DNA of 64,000 bases from Acidovorax sp. MR-S7 (GTDB lineage Bacteria > Pseudomonadota > Gammaproteobacteria > Burkholderiales > Burkholderiaceae_C), in contig NZ_DF238916.1 of the NCBI RefSeq assembly GCF_000400995.2, positions 1 to 64,000 of the forward strand. The letters are read 5' to 3'. This document shows, in pieces, positions 28,413 through 36,197 of the stretch. The notes below the pieces were generated by a model. The model did not search any database, had not been told where the DNA came from, and saw only the letters and a list, made by a program, of their open reading frames with translations. Made by a program: the position numbers and the translations under genes. How positions within the stretch are numbered: the first letter of the stretch is position 1; the number at the start of each line of letters is the position of its first letter.

Positions 28413-29959
28413 CCCGCCCCTCCATCCCCGTGCTCTGGGCGCTGCCGCTGGCGCTCACCGCCTGCACCTCGCTCGCGCCCGAGTACCACGCCCCCGCCCT
28501 GCCCGTGCCGCAGACCCTGGGCGCCACCCAGCCGCAAGTCCCGGCGCAGGCGATGGCCCCGGACCGCGAGGCCGCCCTGCGCATCACCGAGGACGGCCCC
28601 ATGCCCTGGGCCGGCTTCATCCAGGAGCCGCGCCTGCGCGAGGTGGTGGCCCTGGCGCTGGACCACAACCGCGACCTGCGCGTGGCGCTGCTGGCCATCG
28701 AGCGGGCGCGGGCGCAATACGGCATCGAGCGCTCCGCCCTCTTCCCGGCCGTCAATGCCACGGGCGCGGGCAGCCGCAGCCGCACGGCCGACGACCTGGT
28801 CACCGCCGGCCGGCCCAACGTCTCGGGTCAGTACAGCGCCCAGCTCGGCTTCACCGGCTACGAGATCGACTTCTTCGGCCGCGTGCGCAACCTCAATGAA
28901 GTGGCACTGCAGGAATTCCTGCGCGTGGCCGAGAACCGCCGCAGCGTGCAGCTCAGCCTGGTGGCCGAGGTGGCGAACGCCTGGCTCGCCCTGGATGCCG
29001 ACGCGCGCCGCCTGCGCCTGGCCCGCGAAACCCTGCGCACGCGCCAGCAGGCGCTCGACCTCACGCGCCAGAGCCACGCGCTGGGCGCCGCCTCGGGCCT
29101 GACACTGGCTCAGACCCAGACCACCGTGGACAGCGCGCGCGCCGACGTCGCGGCCTACGTATCGCAGCTGGCCAAGGACCGCAACGCGCTGGCGCTGCTG
29201 GCAGGCACCGCCGTGCCCGACACGCTGCTGCCGCCCGGCGTAGCCGATGCCATGGCCCCGCCCGCCGCCACCGGCGCCGGCGCCACCCCGCACCTGGCCC
29301 CGCCGGCCGAGCCCGCCGCGGTGCTGCTGGCCGTACCGTCCGACCTGCCTTCCAGCGTGCTGCTGCGCCGCCCCGACGTGCAGGCGGCCGAGCACCAGCT
29401 CCAGGGCACCTACGCCAACATCGGCGCAGCGCGCGCAGCCTTCTTCCCATCGATCACCCTCACCGCCTCGGTGGGCGTGGCCAGCAACCAGCTCTCGGGC
29501 CTGTGGGGCGGCGGCAACGGCACCTGGAGCTTCGCGCCACAGATCCGCCTGCCGATCTTCGACGCCGGCCGCAACCGCGCCAACCTGCGCGTGGCCGAAA
29601 CCGCGCAGGGCACCGCCGTGGCCCAGTACGAGAAAGCCGTGCAGACCGCCTTGCGCGAGGTGGCCGACGCCCTGGCCGAGCGCGCCACCCTGGCCGAGCG
29701 CCTGGACGCGCAGCGCTCGCTGGTGGACGCCACGCAGCGCGCACTGGAGCTGTCGGATGCACGCTACCGCCTGGGTGCGGACAACTACCTCACCGTGCTG
29801 GATGCGCAGCGCTCGCTCTATGCCGCGCAGCAGGCGCAGATCTCGCTGCATCTGGCCGAGCAGGTGAACCGGATCACGCTCTACAAGGTGCTGGGCGGGC
29901 ATTGGGCGGACGGCACCTTGCTGCGCGAGGATGTGGAAGGTGTGGCTGACAGGGGCTGA
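28409..29959 (+). CDS. Outer-membrane efflux lipoprotein (OprM/NodT family)
   Basis: A 516-residue TolC-like channel lipoprotein with lipobox L-T-A-C near residue 18. Two outer-membrane-efflux repeats follow (about 70-270 and 305-505), including the G-Y-E-I-D-F-F-G-R-V motif and the R-R-P-D-V-Q-A-A-E-H-Q-L motif that defines the NodT subfamily. It completes the tripartite pump with the two upstream genes. Its start overlaps the pump gene by four bases. Between the two repeats is an Ala/Pro-rich insertion (about 275-300). The gene is followed 4 bases later by a dispersed repeat. Confidence 0.94.
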   Translation: MTRPSIPVLWALPLALTACTSLAPEYHAPALPVPQTLGATQPQVPAQAMAPDREAALRITEDGPMPWAGFIQEPRLREVVALALDHNRDLRVALLAIERARAQYGIERSALFPAVNATGAGSRSRTADDLVTAGRPNVSGQYSAQLGFTGYEIDFFGRVRNLNEVALQEFLRVAENRRSVQLSLVAEVANAWLALDADARRLRLARETLRTRQQALDLTRQSHALGAASGLTLAQTQTTVDSARADVAAYVSQLAKDRNALALLAGTAVPDTLLPPGVADAMAPPAATGAGATPHLAPPAEPAAVLLAVPSDLPSSVLLRRPDVQAAEHQLQGTYANIGAARAAFFPSITLTASVGVASNQLSGLWGGGNGTWSFAPQIRLPIFDAGRNRANLRVAETAQGTAVAQYEKAVQTALREVADALAERATLAERLDAQRSLVDATQRALELSDARYRLGADNYLTVLDAQRSLYAAQQAQISLHLAEQVNRITLYKVLGGHWADGTLLREDVEGVADRG

Positions 29960-29962
29960 TTG

Positions 29963-30015
29963 CTCCTGAGTTGATAGCTTCCAGCGCTTTCCACATAAGC
30001 GCTAGAGCCCAGTTT
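29963..30015. repeat. Dispersed palindromic repeat, copy 5 (between convergent genes)
   Basis: Reads GTTGATAGCTTCCAGCGCTT - 7 bases - TAAGCGCTAGAGCCCAGTTT. It fills most of the 61-base gap between the efflux channel gene and the end of the convergent cobalamin operon, where it could serve as a bidirectional terminator-like hairpin. Confidence 0.88.
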
Positions 30016-30020
30016 CATTG

Positions 30021-31067
30021 CTAACCAGTCGCCCCAGCCACGCCAGCCGACTCGAAACTGGCCATCTCCCGCAGCACCGCGCAAGCCGACACGAGCAACG
30101 GCCAGGCCAGCGCAGCCCCCGATCCCTCTCCCAGCCGCAGCCCCAGGTCCAGCAGCGGCTGCGCGCCCATCGCTTCCAGCATGGCCGCATGCCCCCGCTC
30201 CCCCGAGCGGTGCGCGAACACGCAGCGCTGCAGTACCAGCGGCTGCAGGCGGCTGGCCACCAGCACGGCAGCGCTCGTGATGAAGCCGTCCACCACCACC
30301 ACCCGGCGCTCGGACGCCGCCTGCAGCACCGCCCCCACCAGCGTGGCCACTTCGAAGCCGCCCAGCGCCGCCAGCGCATTGAGCGGCGCCACGGCGCCGG
30401 CATTGGCGTCCAAGGCCTGCCGCAGCACCGCGCGCTTGCGGGCGATGCCCGCGTCGTCCAGCCCGGTGCCTGCGCCCGTGCACTCGGCCAGGTCCACGCC
30501 CGCCAGCCGCGCCAGCAGCAGCGATGCCGCAGAGGTGTTGCCGATGCCCATCTCGCCCAGCAGCAGCGCGTTGCCGGGCAGCGCGCGCACCACCTCGCGG
30601 CCGTTGGCGATGGCGGCCTCGCATTGCGCCCGCGTCATGGCGGGGCCTTGCGATGCATCCTGCGTGCCGTGGGCGACCTTGCGCACCACCAGGCCGGGGC
30701 GCGGCGCGAAATCCTTGGCCACGCCGCAGTCCACCACGGTGAGCGCCAGCCCATGCTGGCGCGCCAGCACGCTCACGGCTGCGCCGCCGGCGAGGAAGTT
30801 CTCCACCATCTGCCAGGTCACGTCGGCGGGATAGGCCGACACGCCGCGTGCGGCCAGGCCGTGGTCGCCGGCGCACACCAGCATCTGCGGCGCCTGCAGC
30901 GCGGGCGTCTCGGTGCCCAGGATGAGGCCCAGGCGCAGCGCCAGGCGCTCCAGTTGGCCGAGCGAGCCGAGCGGCTTGGTCTTGTGGTCGATGCGGTGCT
31001 GCAGCCGGGCAGCCAGTGCAGCGTCGTGCAGGTCGCCGATGGAAGGGAGAAGGGAAGAAGTCGTCAT
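30021..31067 (-). CDS. cobT: Nicotinate-nucleotide--dimethylbenzimidazole phosphoribosyltransferase
   Basis: A 348-residue CobT that makes alpha-ribazole phosphate for the lower ligand of cobalamin. Motifs include H-K-T-K-P-L-G-S-L-G-Q-L-E near 30, V-C-A-G-D-H-G near 72, E-M-G-I-G-N-T-S near 175, and the C-terminal L-G-E-G-S-G-A with the catalytic glutamate. ATG 31067 lacks a good ribosome site; an open frame extends further upstream but overlaps cobQ and is not conserved. It is the last gene of the cobalamin operon. The usual neighbours cobS and alpha-ribazole phosphatase are not in this window. Confidence 0.94.
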   Translation of the reverse strand: MTTSSLLPSIGDLHDAALAARLQHRIDHKTKPLGSLGQLERLALRLGLILGTETPALQAPQMLVCAGDHGLAARGVSAYPADVTWQMVENFLAGGAAVSVLARQHGLALTVVDCGVAKDFAPRPGLVVRKVAHGTQDASQGPAMTRAQCEAAIANGREVVRALPGNALLLGEMGIGNTSAASLLLARLAGVDLAECTGAGTGLDDAGIARKRAVLRQALDANAGAVAPLNALAALGGFEVATLVGAVLQAASERRVVVVDGFITSAAVLVASRLQPLVLQRCVFAHRSGERGHAAMLEAMGAQPLLDLGLRLGEGSGAALAWPLLVSACAVLREMASFESAGVAGATG

Positions 31068-31074
31068 AAGAAAA

Positions 31075-32538
31075 TCAAGGAGCCCCGAGCGCATCGAGCA
31101 CGCCCGGGGCGAAATGGGTGGCGATGCCCTCGGCCAGCCCGTCGAACACGCTGTCCAGCGTGGGCGCCTGCGCACCGAACAGCGCCTGCAGCGCGGCCGC
31201 GTCCTCGAACAGACCGTGCAGGTACAGGCCCAGCACGTTGCCCGCGGCGTTGCTCCAGGCCAGGCCCGGCAGCACTTCGCGGGCCACGTCGCCTGCGGCG
31301 GCCATGGCGGGGTGCTGCGCGGTCTGGCCGTGGTGGATCTCATAGCCTGCGACCGCCACGCCCGCCAGAGGCGCCCAGGCACCGGGCACCGCGCCGAAGC
31401 GCGCACGCGTGGGCCGCACCGTCTTGCCCTGCGCGAAGGCGGTGACCAGCGGCAGCAGGCCCAGGCCGGGCGCGTTGCCGTCGATGCCCTCGGTGTCGAT
31501 CAGGGCCTCCCCCAGCATCTGCAGGCCGCCGCACACGCCCAGCACGCGGCCGCCGCGCGCCGCGTGCGCGGCGATGGCGCCGTCCAGCCCCTGCGCGCGC
31601 AGCCAGCCCAGGTCGGCCGCCGTGGCCTTGGAGCCGGGCAGCACGATCCAGTCGGCGCCCGCCAGCGCGGCCGGGCTGCGCGCCCACACGAGGCGCACGC
31701 CCGGCACGTTCTTGAGAGGCTGGAACTCGTCGAGGTTGCTGATGCGCGGGTAGGCCACCACGGCCACCGTGGTGTGCACGGCGCCCGCGGCGGCGCTGCG
31801 GTCGTCGAACACGCCGTCCTCCTCCGGCAGGCCATGGCGCCACTGCATGGGGATGGTGGCCACGGTGGGAATGCCCGTGCGGCGCTGCAGGTCCTCGGGC
31901 GCAGGCGCGAGCAGGCTGGCGTCGCCGCGGAACTTGTTGAGCACGAAACCGCGGATCAGCGCGCGCTCGTCCTCGGGCAGCAGCGCCCAGGTGCCGTACA
32001 AGTGGGCGAAGGCGCCGCCCCGGTCGATGTCGGTCACCAGCAGGCAGCGCGCGCCGCCATGCCGCGCCACGCGCATGTTGACCACGTCGCTCGCGTGCAG
32101 GTTGGTCTCGGCGGGCGAGCCTGCGCCCTCGATCACCACCACGTCGTTCTCGGCGCGGAGCTGGTCGAGCGCGGCGGCGATCTGCGGCCACACGTGCTGG
32201 CTGCGGCCGCGCCAGGGCATGGCGGAAAGCTGCGCGCTCACCTGGCCCAGCACCACCACCTGGCTGCGGGTGTCGGCCTCGGGCTTGAGCAGCAGCGGGT
32301 TCATCCGCACGTCAGGCGTGGCGCGCGCGGCCAGGGCCTGGAAGTACTGGGCGCTGCCGATCTCGCCGTATCCACCCAGGGGTGTGGCGACCACGCGCGC
32401 GTTGTTGCTCATGTTCTGCGCCTTGAAGGGCGCGACCTTGAGGCCCTGGTTGCTGTAGTAGCGGCACAGCGCGGTGGCCAGCCAGCTCTTGCCGGCGCCG
32501 CTGGTGGTGCCCAGCACCATGACGCAGCGGGCGGTCAT
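31075..32538 (-). CDS. cobQ: Cobyric acid synthase
   Basis: A 487-residue glutamine-dependent amidotransferase that amidates carboxylates b, d, e and g of adenosylcobyrinic acid a,c-diamide. The N-terminal ATPase half has a P-loop G-T-T-S-G-A-G-K-S at about 10-18, F-K-A-Q-N-M-S-N-N near 40 and E-G-A-G-S-P-A-E near 133. The glutaminase half has the nucleophile in G-V-C-G-G-L-Q-M-L-G near 330 and a late Y-E-I-H-H-G. ATG 32538 overlaps the DUF3037 stop (ATGA). The cobT gene follows after 7 bases. Confidence 0.95.
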   Translation of the reverse strand: MTARCVMVLGTTSGAGKSWLATALCRYYSNQGLKVAPFKAQNMSNNARVVATPLGGYGEIGSAQYFQALAARATPDVRMNPLLLKPEADTRSQVVVLGQVSAQLSAMPWRGRSQHVWPQIAAALDQLRAENDVVVIEGAGSPAETNLHASDVVNMRVARHGGARCLLVTDIDRGGAFAHLYGTWALLPEDERALIRGFVLNKFRGDASLLAPAPEDLQRRTGIPTVATIPMQWRHGLPEEDGVFDDRSAAAGAVHTTVAVVAYPRISNLDEFQPLKNVPGVRLVWARSPAALAGADWIVLPGSKATAADLGWLRAQGLDGAIAAHAARGGRVLGVCGGLQMLGEALIDTEGIDGNAPGLGLLPLVTAFAQGKTVRPTRARFGAVPGAWAPLAGVAVAGYEIHHGQTAQHPAMAAAGDVAREVLPGLAWSNAAGNVLGLYLHGLFEDAAALQALFGAQAPTLDSVFDGLAEGIATHFAPGVLDALGAP

Positions 32539-32945
32539 GCGGGCCTCCGGGGCGCGGGCAGCGGGCGCACCATGCGGTCCATGGCGTGTTCGAGCGCCGC
32601 GGCCCCGTCCACGCACAGGCCCGTGTGCACGGGCGAGGTCTGGATGATGCTGCTGCGCCGTGCGGTGAGCCAGTGGAAGCGCGCGCGCAGCGGCAGCAGG
32701 GCGATGGGGCCGCCGCCCGGCGCGCCCGCGCAGATGGCGACGATGGCGCCCAGGTGGCGGTGCACGGTGTCCACGTCGGCGTGCGGGTCCAGCGCCAGCA
32801 AGCGCGCCGCGTCCAGCTCCACGGCCGCGCGCAGGAAGCCGGTGCGCTGGCACGAGAGGATCACGCCCGCGTTGATGAATTCCTCGCGCTCCACGCGCGG
32901 CACCACGCGCACGACGGCGTAGTCGTACAGCTCAGCCGCGCGCAT
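32535..32945 (-). CDS. DUF3037 domain-containing protein
   Basis: A 136-residue soluble protein. It begins with Y-D-Y-A-V-V-R-V-V-P-R-V-E-R-E-E-F-I-N-A-G-V-I-L, the signature of DUF3037, a family without known function. The start (ATG 32945) lies 14 bases inside the end of the upstream HipA-like kinase gene, and its stop overlaps the cobQ start, so expression is coupled to both. As I recall, DUF3037 genes are often next to HipA-like kinases, which suggests a two-protein module; that is memory, not a search result. No link of either protein to cobalamin is evident. Confidence 0.78.
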   Translation of the reverse strand: MRAAELYDYAVVRVVPRVEREEFINAGVILSCQRTGFLRAAVELDAARLLALDPHADVDTVHRHLGAIVAICAGAPGGGPIALLPLRARFHWLTARRSSIIQTSPVHTGLCVDGAAALEHAMDRMVRPLPAPRRPA

Positions 32946-33702
32946 CGATCGCCCCTTGCAGCCAGCGGCCGCGGTCGGCCAGGCGGGCCTGGAAATAATC
33001 GGCATAGGCCTGGGCCGGCACGCCCGCCTGGTCCAGGAAGTCCTGCGGCACCGCGGCCACGATGGCCTGCAGCACGGCGGGCGTCAGCAGCGCGGCCAGC
33101 TCGGCATCCACCTGCGCCAGGCCTTCGGCGCGCGGCAGCAGCACGTGTTCGCCGGTGGGGGCGAAGGGCTTGCCCGGGTCGGCCACCGTGCGGTTCCAGG
33201 CGTGGTGGAAGGTGAGGCTGGCGCCGTGGTCGATCAGCCAGGGCCGACGGTGCCAGACCAGCAGGTTGGTGTTGCGCGCCGTGCGGTCCACGTTGCTCAC
33301 CAGCGTGTCGAACCACACGAGGCGCGAGGCGAAGTCGGCCGTGACCTCGTCCACGGCGGGGTCGAAGTTCACCGCGCCGGAGAGGTAGTCGAGCGCCACG
33401 TTCAGGCCACCGCTGGCACGGATCAGGTCCTGGATTTCGGGGTCGGGCTCGGTGCGCGCCAGTTCGGGGTCGAGCGTGGCCAGCACGATCTCGGGCACGG
33501 GCAGGCCCAAGGCGCGGGCGATGCCGCCGGAGAGGATCTCGGCGATCAGGGCGCGCACGCCCTGGCCGGCGCCGCGGAACTTGAGCACGTACAGGCCGAG
33601 GTCGTCGGCCTCCACCACGGCGGGCATGGAGCCGCCTTCGCGCAGCGGCGTGACGTAGCGCTCCACCGTGACGGAGCGCAGGGGTTGGACTTCAGGGGTC
33701 AT
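32932..33702 (-). CDS. HipA-like kinase family protein
   Basis: A 256-residue protein resembling the HipA_2 family, small relatives of the HipA serine/threonine kinases with a PI3K-like fold. Visible kinase features are Lys41 in L-Y-V-L-K-F, a probable catalytic loop S-N-V-D-R-T-A-R-N-T-N (Asp139, Asn144) and the metal-binding Asp158 in L-I-D-H-G, so it looks catalytically intact. It lacks the N-terminal HipA domain and no HipB-type DNA-binding partner is adjacent. ATG 33702 overlaps the cobD stop (ATGA). It is embedded in the cobalamin operon with DUF3037 immediately downstream. The substrate is unknown. Confidence 0.75.
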   Translation of the reverse strand: MTPEVQPLRSVTVERYVTPLREGGSMPAVVEADDLGLYVLKFRGAGQGVRALIAEILSGGIARALGLPVPEIVLATLDPELARTEPDPEIQDLIRASGGLNVALDYLSGAVNFDPAVDEVTADFASRLVWFDTLVSNVDRTARNTNLLVWHRRPWLIDHGASLTFHHAWNRTVADPGKPFAPTGEHVLLPRAEGLAQVDAELAALLTPAVLQAIVAAVPQDFLDQAGVPAQAYADYFQARLADRGRWLQGAIDARG

Positions 33703-34691
33703 GCGAAATGGTAGCCCGCGCCGGTCCATGCCTCGTGCAACGCCTGCTGCGACACGGGCGCGAGCACGCCCAGCCGCACATGGCCCGGCAGGCCGAACGA
33801 TGCGCAGTCGCGCAGCTTGACGCCCCGCCCGCGCAGCGCCTGCAGCACCGCAGGAACGTCCCCCACCGGCAGGCGGGCCGTGAAATAGTTGGCCAGGCTG
33901 CCGGGCACCACGGCCCAGCCGAGCGCCGTGCACAGCGCCGCCTGCCGCTCCTTCCAGCCGCGCAGCGTGGCGAGCGACGCGGCCAGCCAGGCCTGCGCGC
34001 CCTCCTCCACCCAGCCCTGGAGTAGCGCCACGCCGTCCGCGCCGAGGGGCCAGGACGGAGCCAGCGCCTGCACGGCCGCGGCCTGCGACACCCCCTCGGC
34101 GGTACCGGGCGCGATGGCATACGCCGCGCGCACTCCGGTCAGGCCCAGGGCCTTGTTGGGCGTCCACATCTGCCAGGCATCCCCGGGCGGGGCCGCACCG
34201 GCGCCTTCGAGCCGCAGCGGCGCATAGGCGCAGTCGATCACGCGCAGCGCGCCCGGCGGTGCGGGCTGCCGCGCCCATTGCGCAAGGGCTGCATCCGCCG
34301 TGCCCAGGGGGCTCGCGGGCTCGCAGGCCCAGTGCAGCGCGGGCTCCTGCGGCGCAAGCGCCAGCCCCCATGCCTGCGCCGCGCGCGCGTAGTCGCCATA
34401 GCCGTGCGCGGGCAGCACGGCGTGGCGCAGGCCGGCGCGTGCCGCGCAGGCCGTGATGCGGTGGATGAACTCGCTGGCGCTGGCCGCGACGACGATGCGC
34501 CCCGCCTCCACGCCATGGAACGCGGCCAGGCGCGCGCGCAGCGCCGTGTAGGCGGGATCGGGGTAGCGGCTGCGGTCGACCTCGCGCAGCGCGGCGAGCG
34601 CCTGCGGGCAGGGGCCGCAGGCGTTGGCGTTGGTGGAGAAATCGTGCGCCGGCACGCCCAGCGCGTCCGGCCCGCCGTGCACCGCGTTCAT
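33699..34691 (-). CDS. cobD: Threonine-phosphate decarboxylase (PLP-dependent, CobD/CobC)
   Basis: A 330-residue class I/II aminotransferase-fold protein that decarboxylates L-threonine phosphate to (R)-1-amino-2-propanol phosphate, the linker of the nucleotide loop. It begins H-G-G with F-S-T-N-A-N-A-C-G-P near 20, and the PLP lysine is expected in W-T-P-N-K-A-L-G-L-T-G near 190. It is named cobD in Salmonella and cobC in Pseudomonas. It overlaps cbiB upstream (ATGA at 34688-34691) and the kinase gene downstream, consistent with a single transcript. Confidence 0.9.
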   Translation of the reverse strand: MNAVHGGPDALGVPAHDFSTNANACGPCPQALAALREVDRSRYPDPAYTALRARLAAFHGVEAGRIVVAASASEFIHRITACAARAGLRHAVLPAHGYGDYARAAQAWGLALAPQEPALHWACEPASPLGTADAALAQWARQPAPPGALRVIDCAYAPLRLEGAGAAPPGDAWQMWTPNKALGLTGVRAAYAIAPGTAEGVSQAAAVQALAPSWPLGADGVALLQGWVEEGAQAWLAASLATLRGWKERQAALCTALGWAVVPGSLANYFTARLPVGDVPAVLQALRGRGVKLRDCASFGLPGHVRLGVLAPVSQQALHEAWTGAGYHFA

Positions 34692-35644
34692 GGCAGCGCC
34701 CAGTACAGCAACGCAGCCGCCATTGCCGCCACGGGTGCGAACAGCAGCACCGCGAGCGAACCCAGCCTGGCCGCGCGCCGCGTGTCCAGCGGCCCGGCAC
34801 GGCGGCCGCGCGGGTGCAGCGCATAGACGCCGGGCTTGGCCAGGCGCACGCCCAGCGCCAGCGCCATGGCCGCCATGGGCCAGCCGCTGTTGGGCGAAGG
34901 CGTCTTGCGCGCCTCGCGCGCCAGCGCGCGCAGCGGCAGGCCGCGCGCGGCTTGCGCCAGCAGCAGCGCGGTGAGGCGCGCAGGCAGCCACGAGAGCACG
35001 TCGTCGGCGCGCGCCGCCCACTTGCCGGCCCATTGCCAGTAGCGCCCGCCGCGCATGCCGGTATAGCCCCACATCGCATCGGCCGTGTTGGCGAAGCGGT
35101 AGAGCGCGGCGCCCGGCAGGCCCAGCAGCGCGAACCAGAACAGCGGCGCGACCACCGAGTCGCTGAGGTTCTCGGCCAGCGACTCGATAGCCGATTCGCG
35201 CACCTGCACCGCATCCAGCCGCTCCACGTCGCGGCTCACCAGCCGTGCGAGCCGCTCACGTCCGGCGGGCAGCGACTGCGACAGCGCCACCTCCACCGCC
35301 AGCACTTCGTCGCGCAGCATGTGCCAAGCGAGCAGCGGCTTGAGCAGCAGCGCCAGCGCCAATGCCGCCAGCGGCGCGGGCAGGTGCAGCGCCAGCCGCT
35401 CCAGGCCCCAGAAGACTACAAAAACAATAGCTGCCAGCGCACACCAGGCAAGCGCTCCAAGCCAAAACCCCTTGTAATCGCGCCCCCGAGGCGAGAGTGG
35501 TGCCAGGCGCTCGCCGCACCAGTGCAGCGCGTGCCCCATCCACACCACGGGGTGCACCGGCGCGGGCGGCTCGCCCCACAGCGCATCGACGGCCAGGGCC
35601 AGCAGCAGCGCGCCGGCCACTGCCAGCGCCATGGCCACCTCCAT
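34688..35644 (-). CDS. cbiB: Adenosylcobinamide-phosphate synthase CbiB
   Basis: A 318-residue inner-membrane protein that joins aminopropanol phosphate to adenosylcobyric acid. It shows the family motifs D-A-L-W-G-E-P-P near 20, H-P-V-V-W-M-G near 31, R-E-S-A-I-E-S-L-A-E-N-L-S-D-S near 150 and P-S-P-N-S-G-W-P near 245, plus several hydrophobic helices. Residues 58-77, including most of one transmembrane helix, are encoded by an in-frame dispersed repeat. ATG 35644 overlaps the ogt stop by one base; ATG 35632 is an alternative. Also called cobD in Pseudomonas. Confidence 0.93.
   Translation of the reverse strand: MEVAMALAVAGALLLALAVDALWGEPPAPVHPVVWMGHALHWCGERLAPLSPRGRDYKGFWLGALAWCALAAIVFVVFWGLERLALHLPAPLAALALALLLKPLLAWHMLRDEVLAVEVALSQSLPAGRERLARLVSRDVERLDAVQVRESAIESLAENLSDSVVAPLFWFALLGLPGAALYRFANTADAMWGYTGMRGGRYWQWAGKWAARADDVLSWLPARLTALLLAQAARGLPLRALAREARKTPSPNSGWPMAAMALALGVRLAKPGVYALHPRGRRAGPLDTRRAARLGSLAVLLFAPVAAMAAALLYWALP
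35413..35470. repeat. Dispersed palindromic repeat, copy 6 (inside cbiB)
   Basis: Reads ACAATAGCTGCCAGCGC - spacer - AAGCGCTCCAAGCCAAAA, with both arms and the flanking A-rich edges of the family. It is in frame within cbiB and encodes residues about 58-77 (minus strand), a hydrophobic helix, without interrupting the reading frame. Confidence 0.88.
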
Positions 35645-36192
35645 CACAGGGCGAAGCCTCCGGCTTCGCCGTGCAGCCAGTCCGCCTGCACCGCCCTGCC
35701 CTCCAGCGCCAGCAGCGCCTGCTTGCGCGGCAGCCCACCGCCGAAGCCGGTGAGGCTGCCGTCGCTGCCGATCACGCGGTGGCAGGGGACGATGATGGAG
35801 ATCTTGTTCTGCCCGTTGGCCGCCGCCACGGCGCGCGTGGCGGTGGGGCGGCCGATGGCGCGGGCTTGGCTCGCGTAGCTGCGGGTCTGACCGTAGGGAA
35901 TGGCGACGAGGGCGTGCCACGCATCGATCTGGAACGGCGTGCCCACCAGGTCCAGCGGCACGCCGAAGGCGGTGCGGCGGCCCGCGAAGTATTCGGCCAG
36001 CTCGTGCGCGGCCTGCGCGGTGATGGCGCTGTCGCAATCGCCCACCGGGCTGCCGCGCGCAGCCTCGACCTGGGCCAGTTCGCGCTCCACGCCGCGCTGG
36101 CCGATGAATTCGAGCAGGCACAGGCCCTGCGGCGAGGCGACGGCCAGCATTTCGCCGAGCGGCGTGGGCAGGCGGCGCGACAGCAGGGCCAT
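35644..36192 (-). CDS. ogt: Methylated-DNA--protein-cysteine methyltransferase
   Basis: A 182-residue Ogt-type suicide enzyme that removes alkyl groups from O6-alkylguanine in DNA. The acceptor Cys137 is in I-I-V-P-C-H-R-V-I-G, preceded by the helix-turn-helix segment and the arginine-finger region (G-R-P-T-A-T-R-A-V-A-A-A-N) and followed by G-F-G-G-G-L-P-R-K. An N-terminal alpha/beta domain fills residues 1-90. It is wedged between cobO (5 bases) and cbiB (1-base overlap) in the cobalamin operon, an unexpected location for a DNA repair gene, so it should be under the B12 riboswitch unless it has an internal promoter. Confidence 0.92.
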   Translation of the reverse strand: MALLSRRLPTPLGEMLAVASPQGLCLLEFIGQRGVERELAQVEAARGSPVGDCDSAITAQAAHELAEYFAGRRTAFGVPLDLVGTPFQIDAWHALVAIPYGQTRSYASQARAIGRPTATRAVAAANGQNKISIIVPCHRVIGSDGSLTGFGGGLPRKQALLALEGRAVQADWLHGEAGGFAL

Positions 36193-36197
36193 GGAGA

